64,000 nt of DNA. It comes from Vigna angularis. Its lineage: Eukaryota; Streptophyta; Magnoliopsida; Fabales; Fabaceae. The translations under genes and the position numbers were made by a program. The notes under the pieces are model-generated. The model saw only the letters and a list, made by a program, of their open reading frames with translations, searched no databases and was not told where the DNA came from. The DNA lies in contig NC_068974.1 in NCBI RefSeq assembly GCF_016808095.1, positions 38,974,590-39,038,589 on the forward strand. Direction: 5' to 3'. Positions 36,701 to 46,158 of this stretch are shown here, piece after piece (position 1 is the first letter of the stretch; each line of letters begins with the position of its first letter).

Positions 36701-39700
36701 AAAATAATCAAAATAGACATGTTGAATTATTGGTAAAATTAACAAATTCTAATAATTATGCATAGCATAAAACTTTGTTATTCTTATTATCCCAAAAATT
36801 AGAAGCTACAAACAAGAGTCTTCAAGGTGAGAGATGCCTGGATTTCACTGGAGAACAGAATAGGACAAAGTATGCAATTTCTAATGTAGTTGCAGATTGC
36901 AAATATACTTGGTTAATGAATGAAATGACATATTTAAGAAAGGTTGTCCAATGAAGAGATTATTTGCCTCGTGATTACTTAGATCACAAGATATTTTCTG
37001 TAAAAGTTTATTTCAGATTCAAGAAAAAAGCCTGGCAGACCACGTTCAGCCAGTCATTGCATCAAAGATGAGGTTTCAGATTATAGCCTTGCAATCTGCA
37101 GTACTTCCTGGTTTAACCAAACTGTTTCACAACATGCTTTTATTATAACTTTGAAGCACTGGCCATAATATAAATAAATACTAGGCAAACCTATATGGTA
37201 CTTCATCATGAACCATTTGAAGAACATTCTCCAGGTTCAGGGTTTCAATTAAAATAAGCAGCAGCTGAACTTTAGCATGATAAGACAATTGTTGTGTTTC
37301 TGCAGTAATTGCTAGCTTTCCCAAGTTATAATCACCAGCTAAGATCCCCTGAAACAAAAAATATATATATAACAAGGATTTGATTCAAAAACATATCCCA
37401 AGTCAAGTCTTAGCAGATATATTATTAAAAGGATTGTTTGTAATTGTATGATCTATACAAACATAAGTGTTCTTTTATATAATGAAGAGATACAATAATA
37501 AGGAACAAAATCAATACCTAATAATGGGAAATATCCGATACATATTTTCCTATCAAATCAAATCATATCTCTAACACTCCACTCAAGCTCGAAATTATGT
37601 ATTGTATCAGTCAAAATTGTTACAAATGTCATCAATTTGAGAACTCTTGAGACTCAGGGAGCATATCAGTAAGTTGGTGATTGGATCTGACAAAATCCAT
37701 AATAACAGCTTCATACATAAATTTGGTACAAGTTTTTTGAAGATTACATGCCAAGGAACTAGCAACACACCGCGATTGTTAGCTGTGAGTTGGGTATTGC
37801 AGTGATCATTAGAAAAGGGTGGCTTCAATTGCAAGCATTATAGGTCGAAAGACGCAGTGACTGCTGGAGAGCAAAAATGGTTTGGAGGGCACAGTCATTA
37901 CCGAAGAGAAAAAAATGCTTAGATGTATGACTACCAAAGAGAAAAAAAAAATTAAAGGGCATTAAGAGTGCCGAAAAGAAAAAAAAAATGCGTATAGAGT
38001 GCAGCAACTGCCGAAGAGAAAAATGTGTTGCTACAAGTATTATTTACCCGCGAGAAAATCTGAGTGACAAAGCCAAGCAATTGCATCTAAAAAAAGGTCA
38101 TGGCCTAACAACGGATTAGTGACAAAACAAATCACAACAGATGGTACTATTCCAATACCATCTTACAAAATAACATACATTTAATTCAATCCCACAAAAT
38201 TTAGCTTGTAAGACCAAGATTGCCCTTAATTATATATTGTATTTTGCACAATTTCCACTTTATGTGAGACTTGGATTTCTTTCCAATACATCTCCTCACG
38301 TCCAACAATATTGGGTTTGGTATATAACTTGGTGAGTGGTCTTTTTTAATGGATCTTGGATAGACTTTAAACCATATTGAAATGATTGTTTGCAATTGTG
38401 TGATTTGTACATACATGAGGATTGTTATTTATAATGAAGAAGAGAGATAATAATAAGACACAAAATCAATATCAAATAATGGGAAATATTTGGTAAGATA
38501 TTTCCTCATCAAATAATATAATATCTCCCTATTTAATGTCATCAAGTTATAATTATTATACCTTGTAAAGAGCACCAAACTTCTTCCACATTTCCCCGCT
38601 ACAGGTACATAATGAGTCATAATATGCCAGGAAAAGGATGTCTAAGACCAAGTTGTCTTCAATTAGAGTCTCCTCAGCCCACAGTGTAAAAAGCTCAACA
38701 TCCTTCAAGCGTTCCACAATCCACAATTAACAATAGTTGAGTCATCAAGAAATAAATTTTCCAATTATCAATCATATTAGATACAAATCAAAGAAAAAAA
38801 AAGATCTCATTAGAGGGTAGAAAAGACTATTCCAACATCTAGTGTTCGTATGCTCCAGATGAAAATATACAATTACAACATGTCAGCTTTGAGACACATA
38901 GCACACTAATCCAGAACATGAAAGAATAGTCCAAGAAGGGAGTGTGGTAGAACAAGACTCAGCTATTAATGTTACAGCATGCACGTAGATTATTGCATTA
39001 AAATTATATAAGGATCGCACACAAAATACAAGTCATCTACCCATTTAAATTATGTAATGTAATGGTGAAAATTAAATAAGACTGGTAAACGGAATCTGAA
39101 CATACCATTTGTTCTGGGTAGCTACAGGACAGAAGATTGTCAAAGAATAATATTAATTTACTTTCAAGACCATCATGAAACAATTTTCTTGCCTCCTCCT
39201 TCATAGTATTATCTTCAGACACAGGACCATTATGTACTGATGTAGAGTCAAAACCCAAAGAAATATCAGCAAGAAGAATGAATTAACATAAAGTATAAAT
39301 GTTTACTAAACTTATACAAAATGAATGTGTGATCAGAATAGAGAATTAACAAAACAATTACTAAGTGGCCATAAAAAGAAACATGATACACTTACTAGCA
39401 TGCATGAGAATCCACCTGATGCACTTTAGCAAGCACTGTCGCTCCTTGTAATATTGAATTAACATCTTCATAGAAAGAAAGAAAATAAATCAGAAACATG
39501 AACTAAAAAGAAACCATCATGGAAAAAAATACTGTGGTGACCAATTTTCTAAATGAACTATCCATATCAATTTAGACCTTAGAAAGTTCAGAAGCAGCTA
39601 AAATACCCGTACATTTGAACTGTCAAATCTAGAGAAGCAGCCTAGAAACAACCAAGTTTTCAGAGAGGCCAGAAAAACAAAGAAAGCAAAAAATAGATCA

Positions 39701-42700
39701 CTTTAGTACTATTTCTTAAATTACATGCATGGGACCTTAGGAGAGAAGTTTCCTTCCAAAGGATTACCCTTCACAAAGGGTTGGCCTTTCCACAACAGAG
39801 CCTTTTATCTGTTATCAAATCTAAACTCTGAAATGCCTCCCTGGTACCTTGATCCAGCTACTTAAACCCCTGTGCCTGACTACCTATCCACTTAATAGAT
39901 TTTGACTATAACTAACTAAACAAACATCCAACCATCTAACTAAATCTGACCATCTTCTCATTTTCTTTTGGGTCTTATCATGAACCCACTAATAATAGAA
40001 GACAGAAAAGGGAAGAACCTGAAAGGTTTCCAGTTGAAAGAAAACATGCATATCAGGTAGTGAGGTTATCTTACAAACATTATAAGTTATATTTAAACGG
40101 TACTTATGATCAATGAGAAACTAAACATTCACCTTTGAGACTGTCATTAAGGCAACTTTATAAGGGTCACAACTAATGGTAGCTAGGGATGACCACAATT
40201 AAGACGTTTTCCAACACTACTCATGCCTAGGACTACCAATCAAGAGAGTGGCAGATACAAGTGACACAAGTCCCACATCGACAAGTAATAAGATCAGTTT
40301 AGAGTATATAAGTGAGTGCAAAACTCAGTTTACTGATTTTATGAGATTAAGTTAGGCTTAAAGTTCATTTTTTCAAATGGTATCAGAGCCAAGTTAGAAC
40401 ATATCCTAACGAAATTTCATGTTTATTGAGCATATTATTCCACTTGTTGTTTGGTGGAGTTGACTTAGGCTTAAAGTCAAGGTTTTCAAACTCGAGAGTT
40501 TACGTAAACTCGTGAGAGTCCAATAAATTCGACTCAAAAACTCGTAAGAGTTTACTTTTGTATGAAAAAAAAAATATAAGTTCATAGAAATATTTTTCAT
40601 ACAAATATATTAATTGAAATACATAAGTTTCATATTAATATTGTTCATAGAAATATTATAAAACATAAATAGAAATATCAAAATCTTTATGACTATTCCT
40701 CTAATCCTTTAATAATCCTCTAATAATAGCATCATCATTTAAGGAATGAAGATACACTTGGCTTAGTTCCCATTGAATTTGATGCATTTGCTGCCATGAT
40801 GTTCTAAATTTTTTCACTAAAAAAAAGTGGCAGGACTTAGGATTTAAAAAAACACAAACAAAAAATTTCATTCCTGTAATAAAACCATAAGAATTTAATT
40901 TTTTAATAAATCATTTACATACTAAAATAAAAAATTTAACAAAACAATATAAATTTCAATTTCAATAAAAATAATTTACATAAAAGTAACAACATAAGTA
41001 TATTTTATTTATGTAATAAAACAATAAAAATTTCAATTTCTAATAAAATCATACAGGGGGTCAGGGGTTGTCATTTTAGAATAAGAAAACTCCACTCATC
41101 ACCACTTGTGGCTCGAAGAAGGCCATACCAGAAGCTGCGACGGCGAGGACAACGGCAAGGACGGCGGCAAGTGCGACAGTGATCGCAAACCAGGCGAACG
41201 ACGACGGGAATGAAACACGACCACGATCGGCAAGCGGACCAAACGCGATCACAAACAGCGACCACAAACGACGATCGGACGGAGCGAAGCTTGACCACGA
41301 GCGACGAAGATCAGTGGTGGAGCAAAACAAAAACAAAAATGAAGAACACTGATCAGATTATTAAATCCTAAACAGAAGGACTCCTCCTTTCTTCGTTTCC
41401 ACCGAGTCCATGTACGATTCTACTATCGAGTTCAATCTAAAAACGTGTTTGGTTCCGAGATAACTCAGAAACCATAACTGGGAACGTAAACTCGAACGAG
41501 TTAACTCGTGAGTTTGAAAACCATGCTTAAAGTTCACTCCTTAATAACAACAAATCTAAGATAGGCTCCAATACCATCTTAGAATTTAGACTTGAATACT
41601 AACACAATCTCAAAAACAAACTTGTAAGGTCATGATTTCCCAAGTCTCATAAGAACTACATAGGTCATACCTGTAATCAATGTGAGATTTTAACCATTAA
41701 AGAGCCACACAAAGGTTGTTGACTCTATGATGCTTGACTAAGCCTTACAAGTCAACCCTTCCATAAGAAGCCCATTTCAACATACAAGTGACTACAATTA
41801 AGGCAGCTTTCTAACACCTGGCAATTTGACAATGTAGGTGGCCCAACATTGGATGCAAGATAAACTCTAATACCATCATAGAATTTTAGCTAATGACTTA
41901 ACTCAACCTCACAAAACTAACTACAAGTTAAAGGTTGTCTAAGCCTTATAAAGACTAAGTCAAAATCTTGGTGGCTCCACACTACGAAACCTAAGTCAAC
42001 CTTTCTAGTCAATCCCTTGATAAGACTCTAGTCGCAAGCTTTGGAACCAGTACATCACTCCTTCAAAATCATTTCTAATATGAAGATTGCAATATAATAG
42101 ATTTGCCACTGATGATAATCTTCTTAAATGTTGCTTGGTATATGGTTCCTAGATGTCATCATTGTCAAAATCACATTAAAATTGTTGCACATTTCTTTTT
42201 TTGTTTGTTGTTATCTTTTGGTATTGGCTTAGTTCATCTGTTCAAGTTCATATTGATCATCAAAACCTAGATTTGGTGTTGCTATGTATTCATACTGCTT
42301 GGAGCAAACCTATAAAGATAGTGCTTCAAGATGCTACCACTTGGATTTTGTGACATTACCTTACAAGTTAATTTTGTGATACTGAGTTAAGTTTAAAGTC
42401 CATTAAAAAATGGAACATCAAAATATTTGGCCTTTTTAAAGAATTTGGCAACTCCAAAAAATTGAACCTTGCCCCTTCTGTCATACCTGTTTTGTGGCTA
42501 TCTCCACCTTGATTTTGGATGAAGTGTAACATTGATGGAGCTGCTCGTGGTGCTCCTGGTCTTACTGCTTGTGGGGGCTTATTTCAAGATAGAGATACTG
42601 CCTTTATTGGTGGTTTCACTCACAACCATTTATCCAGAACTTCTTGGTGTTATTTGAGCTGTTGAAATTGCTGTTGAGAAAGGATGACATAGTCTATGGA

Positions 42701-43971
42701 TTGAAAGTGACTCTATGTTGGAGGTTCAAGCTATCTCCAATCATCACATTATTCCTTGGCATCTTCAAAATCGGTGGCAGAATATGTTGGGGCTTAGGAA
42801 TATGAGATTTCATGTATCTTGTATATATAGAGCGGGAAACCATTGTGCTTACAAACTTGTTTCTTTTGGTGTTAGGCATAGATGTACTATGTGATGGGAT
42901 CTTATTCCAAAATTTATTAAGTTTGATTTCTAAACCCCAACCACAACTCTAAGTCCCGAGCACCAAGTGCCACAAAAAAATTCAAAAAAATATATATTTG
43001 GAATTCATCCAACCATGACTTCAGAGCACACATAATCCACTGAAGTTACTTTATTTGAAATTTGTTTGTAAAAAACATACTGAATCAGCCAAATCCTCGT
43101 ATTATGTACAAAGTATGATCATTCTAGAAATAAGCACTTGACTAATACAGAAATGCAGTAAGGTGATAGAGCTACTGACCATGTGAAGAAACTCCGGAGC
43201 CATGGAATCAGCAACTGCATCGTTATGTTTGATGGACCTTTCAACAAAAATGTATGATTGAACCTCGTCTAGTAGCTGAAATAAACAAGAATGGGAATAG
43301 AAAGTCACCTTGAGGTATCAGCATACCACACCGACAGTGAATAACTGACATTACTAAGTAAATTCCCCATGATACATATAATGAAAAAACTACACTTGTC
43401 CCCACACAGCAGAAACACAAATCAAGAACAAAATCATTTCTGAGATCATAGAATAAACTTTCAAATTTCAATGTAAAAACATTTCTCTCAGCAATTAAAT
43501 AATTTCACCCCATCCTAAACTCTTGACCACCACAAAAACTTCAACAATGAAACTTATGATATAGTATTAGCAATGATCACTAAGCAAACACAAACAAGGA
43601 ACTAGCTGACCAGGATGGAGCTAATCTGCAACGCTTTATCTTTCAGGTGAGGCTGAACACTGAGCTGGTGAGATCCAATTTTCAGAGTTTTTGAATTCAG
43701 AGCTTCCTTGGAACTCTGATTGGGCGGTTTGAAGCGCGACAGTGTGTCTAAGAACCAGGCATGGTTGTCCTTCAACTTCTTCGCCTAAATAAACACGAAA
43801 ATGATTCCTGTAAGTTCACAAATTCAGACTCACACAAAGTCACAAAGATAATTGAAAGTGTACCAAGTTAGGTGGGAGATCTGAGGACAGAGAGGAATTC
43901 TCAAGCTCGGTGAGGAGCACGGTGAACGAGTCCCACCACAAAGAAGCATCGACGGAACTGATATCGGCCAT
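21716..43971 (-). CDS. NUP205: nuclear pore complex scaffold protein NUP205
   Basis: Thirty-two exons on the minus strand: 43864-43971, 43611-43784, 43180-43275, 39396-39465, 39106-39236, 38562-38702, 37191-37348, 36292-36460, 36100-36198, 35798-35875, 35659-35718, 35393-35550, 35069-35252, 33838-33957, 33585-33673, 33367-33471, 33109-33207, 32831-32919, 29788-29936, 29045-29188, 28835-28942, 28534-28644, 27954-28058, 27761-27871, 26817-26992, 26190-26661, 25787-25894, 25481-25539, 24525-24915, 22339-23859, 21928-22132 and 21716-21816. The phases close to about 1,962 residues. NUP205 is an alpha-solenoid inner-ring scaffold of the nuclear pore. The sequence agrees throughout with my recollection of plant NUP205: N-terminal MADISSVDASLWWDSFT, then YYKERQCLLKC, WAEETLIEDNLVLDILFLAYY, VQLLLILIETLNLENVLQMV, GYSEGKELKKLILSDLYYHLQ, and C-terminal EGHAFLKASRNSLK ending LLQAENFI. 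There are no membrane segments, as expected. Acceptors of the exons starting at 38702 and 39465 are weak (GAAG). The four largest introns carry mobile-element debris. Confidence 0.93.
30557..30605. repeat. two-copy 24-base tandem repeat
   Basis: AAGCACATCATATCATATAA occurs twice in direct tandem with CCAT spacers, inside a NUP205 intron. It is a local slippage-type duplication. Confidence 0.6.
30905..31260 (-). mobile_element. LINE-type RNase H fragment in a NUP205 intron
   Basis: On the minus strand the translation includes NAINGSAKGARGPVTCGIFTD, LAVNLGIQKAFYAEAMGVIW and RDWNN-like residues. This matches the plant RNase H-like domain (NxDGAAKGNPGPAGxGGI...; E in AEAMGV) found at the end of LINE polyproteins. 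Stop codons and frame shifts interrupt it and no reverse transcriptase is nearby, so it is a relic. It lies in the 2.9-kb intron 29937-32830. Confidence 0.55.
31480..31785 (+). mobile_element. TRIM-like retrotransposon copy A (NUP205 intron)
   Basis: This copy has an LTR-tail part (TATAAGTCAATTTTGTAGG, GAATTAGGTCTAAA) and then GATGATATTAGAATC at about 31558, a mutated version of the TGGTATCAGAGCC primer-binding site. A short spacer with GTTGGACATGAGGAGATG follows. A second LTR from about 31658 (AGTCCCACATCAACAAGAG) extends to about 31785. This is the layout of a terminal-repeat retrotransposon in miniature. It has no coding capacity. Confidence 0.6.
34290..34640 (-). mobile_element. TRIM-like retrotransposon copy B, nearly complete (NUP205 intron)
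   Basis: Read on the minus strand, an LTR from about 34640 to 34499 (CAAGTCCTACATTGACTA, AGTATATAAGTGGGGGAG, CTTACAAGTTTGTTTTG) ends just before TGGTATTTGAGCC (34498-34486). That is the initiator-tRNA-Met primer-binding motif with two changes. An internal part with GTTGAACATGAAGGGGTG follows, and then a second LTR-like stretch to about 34290. Total length is about 350 bases. Confidence 0.65.
37435..38533 (-). mobile_element. degraded Ty1/copia element with short LTRs (NUP205 intron)
   Basis: Bases 37435-37576 and about 38387-38533 are direct repeats of about 142 bases, clearly related. On the plus strand both start TGTTTG(T/C)AATTGT(A/G)TGAT and share AAAATCAATA...TAATGGGAAATAT. They are read as LTRs of a minus-strand element. 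Next to the left LTR the minus strand encodes LKSSQIDDICNNFD, which resembles the end of copia polyproteins (TKSLxxxRIxYICNKLG). The rest of pol is missing or shifted. Internally, 37890-38030 holds imperfect repeats of CCGAAGAGAAAAA, and a TRIM copy has inserted at about 38133-38370. The target duplication could not be fixed. Confidence 0.5.
38133..38370 (-). mobile_element. TRIM-like copy C nested in the copia relic
   Basis: On the minus strand an internal part (AATATTGTTGGACGTGAGGA at about 38320) is followed by an LTR (AAGTCTCACATAAAGTGG, CTTACAAGCTAAATTTTGTG) ending before TGGTATTGGAATAG (38160-38147), a decayed primer-binding motif. It shares the family core with copies A and B. Confidence 0.55.
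40255..40477 (+). mobile_element. TRIM-like copy D with exact tRNA-iMet primer-binding site
   Basis: The LTR starts near 40262 (TGACACAAGTCCCACATCG) with AGTATATAAGTGAGTGCAAA inside and ends near 40376. It is followed by TGGTATCAGAGCC at 40378-40390. Those 13 bases are the standard primer-binding site complementary to the 3' end of plant initiator methionine tRNA. A second LTR-like tail (TTAGGCTTAAAGT) at 40466-40477 is interrupted by the hAT element that starts at 40478 and resumes at 41526. Confidence 0.7.
40478..41525. mobile_element. non-autonomous hAT-type DNA transposon, 1,048 bp
   Basis: The ends are CAAGGTTTTCAAACTCG at 40478 and, inverted, CATGGTTTTCAAACTCACG from 41525. These give terminal inverted repeats of about 16 bases with one mismatch, plus degenerate subterminal ACTCGTGAG/GAGTTTAC motifs. 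Both sides are flanked by the 8-bp direct repeat CTTAAAGT (40470-40477 and 41526-41533). Eight-base target duplications and CA...TG ends are typical of the hAT superfamily. The interior is AT-rich except for a GC-rich island at about 41085-41300 with no transposase similarity. The element sits in the 3.7-kb third intron of NUP205, inside TRIM-derived DNA. Confidence 0.75.
41534..41720 (-). mobile_element. TRIM-like copy E (NUP205 intron)
   Basis: On the minus strand LTR-like DNA (about 41700-41577, with AATCTCACATTGATTACAGG and CTTACAAGTTTGTTTTTGAG) ends before TGGTATTGGAGCC (41576-41564), a primer-binding motif with two transitions. Its head faces copy D, so the two form a head-to-head pair separated by the hAT element. 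Confidence 0.55.
41821..42010 (-). mobile_element. TRIM-like copy F (NUP205 intron)
   Basis: On the minus strand LTR-like DNA (about 42010-41876, with CTTATAAGGCTTAGAC and TTTTGTGAGGTTGAGTTAAG) is followed by TGGTATTAGAGTT (41875-41863). It is the most decayed of the copies with a recognisable primer-binding motif. A further short plus-strand LTR piece lies at about 42350-42415 (CTTACAAGTTAATTTTGTG, GAGTTAAGTTTAAAGTCC). Confidence 0.5.
42490..42890 (+). mobile_element. LINE-type RNase H fragment in NUP205 intron 3
   Basis: Plus-strand translation begins MKCNIDGAARGAPGLTACGG and continues LFQDRDTAFIGGFTHNHLSR. This is a clear match to the start of plant RNase H domains from LINE elements (KxNxDGAARGxPGxxGxGGxxRD). 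Downstream the frame is broken by several stops and shifts, yet IESDSMLEVQA-like and AGNHCAY-like pieces remain across frames to about 42880. It is a pseudogene fragment without reverse transcriptase. Confidence 0.65.
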
Positions 43972-44011
43972 TGTTAGAGGAGACAACAGCAAAGAAGAAG
44001 AGGAGAAAGAT

Positions 44012-44020
44012 AAACCCTAA
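44012..44020. promoter_or_regulatory. telo-box-like motif upstream of NUP205
   Basis: AAACCCTAA is on the plus strand about 41 bases upstream of the leftward NUP205 start codon, so it is inverted relative to transcription. Telo-boxes are reported to act in either orientation. It probably lies in the 5' UTR. Confidence 0.35.
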
Positions 44021-44726
44021 CACTGCAAGAAAGCAGCAATGGAAGGGTTTAGTTTAATTTTTTCATTTGATTTTTCGCGCTTTCAAATGCTCTCACGGTC
44101 TGAACTAAGTATTGTTTTATACTGCCTGGGTTATTGAATCGATAATTTACTTTCTAGACTTAACATTTTAATTTTTAATTCATTTTTTATTTAAATTTAA
44201 TTATCTGCACTTAATTATATACTTTTTAATAATTAAAATAATATGAAAATGTAATGTATTGTTAACTCGTATAACTTAGTAAATTAAAAAAAAATCATTT
44301 TTATATAGTTGCCTTGAATATAATTTAATTACATTTATATTTTTTTCTCGAATTTTATTCAAATATATATAGTTTTTTGCAACGTTGGTTCTTACAAAAA
44401 TTTAATTGCATGTTTAGACATTTCATTCATAAGATTAAGAAATTTTAGTCTATTGTTAATAGTTTCCTAATTTTTAAATACTATTTTGATAGATCTATTT
44501 TTTTAGTTGCATATACATACACAGGTTTGATTAAATACTGAGTAATATGTATATTTGTATTTCTATTTATATATTTACAAATAGTAATTATTTATTTTTA
44601 TAATAAAAAAATATTTGACACAGAAAATTACTTATAATTGTCTTCGTAAAACATCTTCTTATAATAAAAAGGTGATGTGAAAAAAATTAAGGAAACATAG
44701 TTGGAAATGTTAAATAATACTTAGAA
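44021..44726. other. NUP205 upstream region, AT-rich
   Basis: The first about 100 bases should hold the NUP205 core promoter. The rest up to the MULE is AT-rich, and no gene is seen. The 9-bp target site TACTTAGAA ends this stretch at 44718-44726. Confidence 0.4.
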
Positions 44727-46149
44727 GGCTTAATACCTGTTTTTGTCCCTCTTTTTAAGGGAAATGTTCACTTTCGTCCTACCTTTTTCAAAAAGTTCAA
44801 TTTGGTCCCACGTTGTGAAAAAAGTGTCCAAGTTAATCCTTTTTGGTCACGGCGTTAAATATTTAACGATTCTGCTGCCAGCTAGGAGTGTGGTGTGCAA
44901 CGTGGCTTTTTACTTGCGTAACGTGGCAGTGACAGTTTAGGGGTGTCGCGCGAAAGAGAAAGGGGCTTTTTTTCTTTGGCATGCCCAAGCTCGGGGTGGT
45001 CTTTTTCTGATCGAGAATCCCCTAGGGGTTCAGCATTCTTCTTCTATTCCTCACCCCTCAGATCCAACACTCTCCCGCTCACCCCCTCAGCTCACACACT
45101 CTCTAGAGACCCGAGGTCTCTTCGTCTCTCCGCAGGCTCACCATCGACTCTGTCAGACACGGCCACCGCTGCCTCAGTCGGAACACGCCTTGGCCTTGCC
45201 AGCGACAACTCGCGGCAGCAGAACCATTGGCGACCGCGGAGCCGCTGCCTCCTTTTCTCTCGTCTCGCTTGCCTCGAAGGCGGTAACCCAGGGAGGACCT
45301 CGTCTCCGCCGCACGTCCAAACCTCCACCCGTCTGGCAGCCGTGAACCGATTCCCGTCGCCACCGATACCCGTCGCCACCGAGGCCACCACGATGGGTTC
45401 TCCTGGTCACCTTTATCTATATTCTGTTTCTGTGTGGGGATATAAATTTTCGAAGAATATGATAATGGTGGCATCCATTGGGTTGGTTACGGTTTCCCTA
45501 TTGGGTATGAATTGTTGGGGATGAATGAGGACCAGTGTCAGCGTGCGTGTGAGGGGAGATATGGGTTAGGTTGTTTCTGGTACTTCTTGCAGGTTTGGTG
45601 TGGTTCGCGGTAGTTGGAGGTTGAGTTGTCTGGTAATGGGAGAATGTTGAGGGCGGAGGAGATGGTCCTAAGTTGGCTGTGGAGGTGCCGTAGGGTAGCT
45701 GATGACTGAAATCTAATGAAAGAGATGAATGGGAAAATAGTTTATGGGTGAAATCTTATCAAAGATGGAGGGATTTGATGACTTTAAGGAAACGGAGATG
45801 AGGGCAGAGGAAGATCTGAGGTTCGAAAGGGGGTGTTACACGGAGAAGAAAATGGATTTGGCAGGGGCGTGTGTGGTTGGGAGTGAGGGGCCGAGGGGTG
45901 GACAGGGCTGAACGAGCCACGTTCTCAGTTAAACCCTAAACTGTCACTGCCACGTTACGCAAGTAAAAAGCCACGTTGCACACCACACTCCTACCTGGCA
46001 GCAGAATCGTTAAATATTTAACGCCGTGACCAAAAAGGATTAACTTGGACACTTTTTTCACAACGTGGGACCAAATTGAACTTTTTGAAAAAAGTAGGAC
46101 GAAAGTGAACATTTCCCTTAAAAAGAGGGACAAAAACAGGTATTAAGCC
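44727..46149. mobile_element. non-autonomous Mutator-like element (MULE), 1,423 bp
   Basis: Terminal inverted repeats of 216 bases (44727-44942 and 45934-46149) begin GGCTTAATACCTGTTTTTGT and differ at only a few positions. The 64-65-codon shadow frames inside them differ by only two residues. The element is flanked by the 9-bp direct repeat TACTTAGAA (44718-44726 and 46150-46158). Long inverted repeats plus a 9-bp duplication are diagnostic of the Mutator superfamily. The 991-base interior encodes no transposase. It is GC-rich (about 44943-45400) and then G-rich, unlike the surroundings, and has a 193-codon open frame (44943-45524) with no recognised similarity. The interior may be captured host DNA (Pack-MULE). 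The near-identical arms point to a recent insertion. Confidence 0.9.
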
Positions 46150-46158
46150 TACTTAGAA

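Noticed and set aside
41071..41336. 75- and 86-codon minus-strand frames in the hAT GC-rich island
   Set aside because: Arg/Ser/Val-rich overlapping frames without any transposase or other domain; best explained by composition.
44743..44940. Matching 65-codon frames at 44743-44940 (+) and 45936-46133 (-)
   Set aside because: They are the same sequence because they lie in the two arms of the MULE inverted repeat; they are not genes.
44943..45524. 193-codon frame inside the MULE as a gene
   Set aside because: The frame is kept open by GC-rich composition, has low-complexity Ser/Pro/Arg content, and no domain or codon pattern supports it. It is reported as cargo only.
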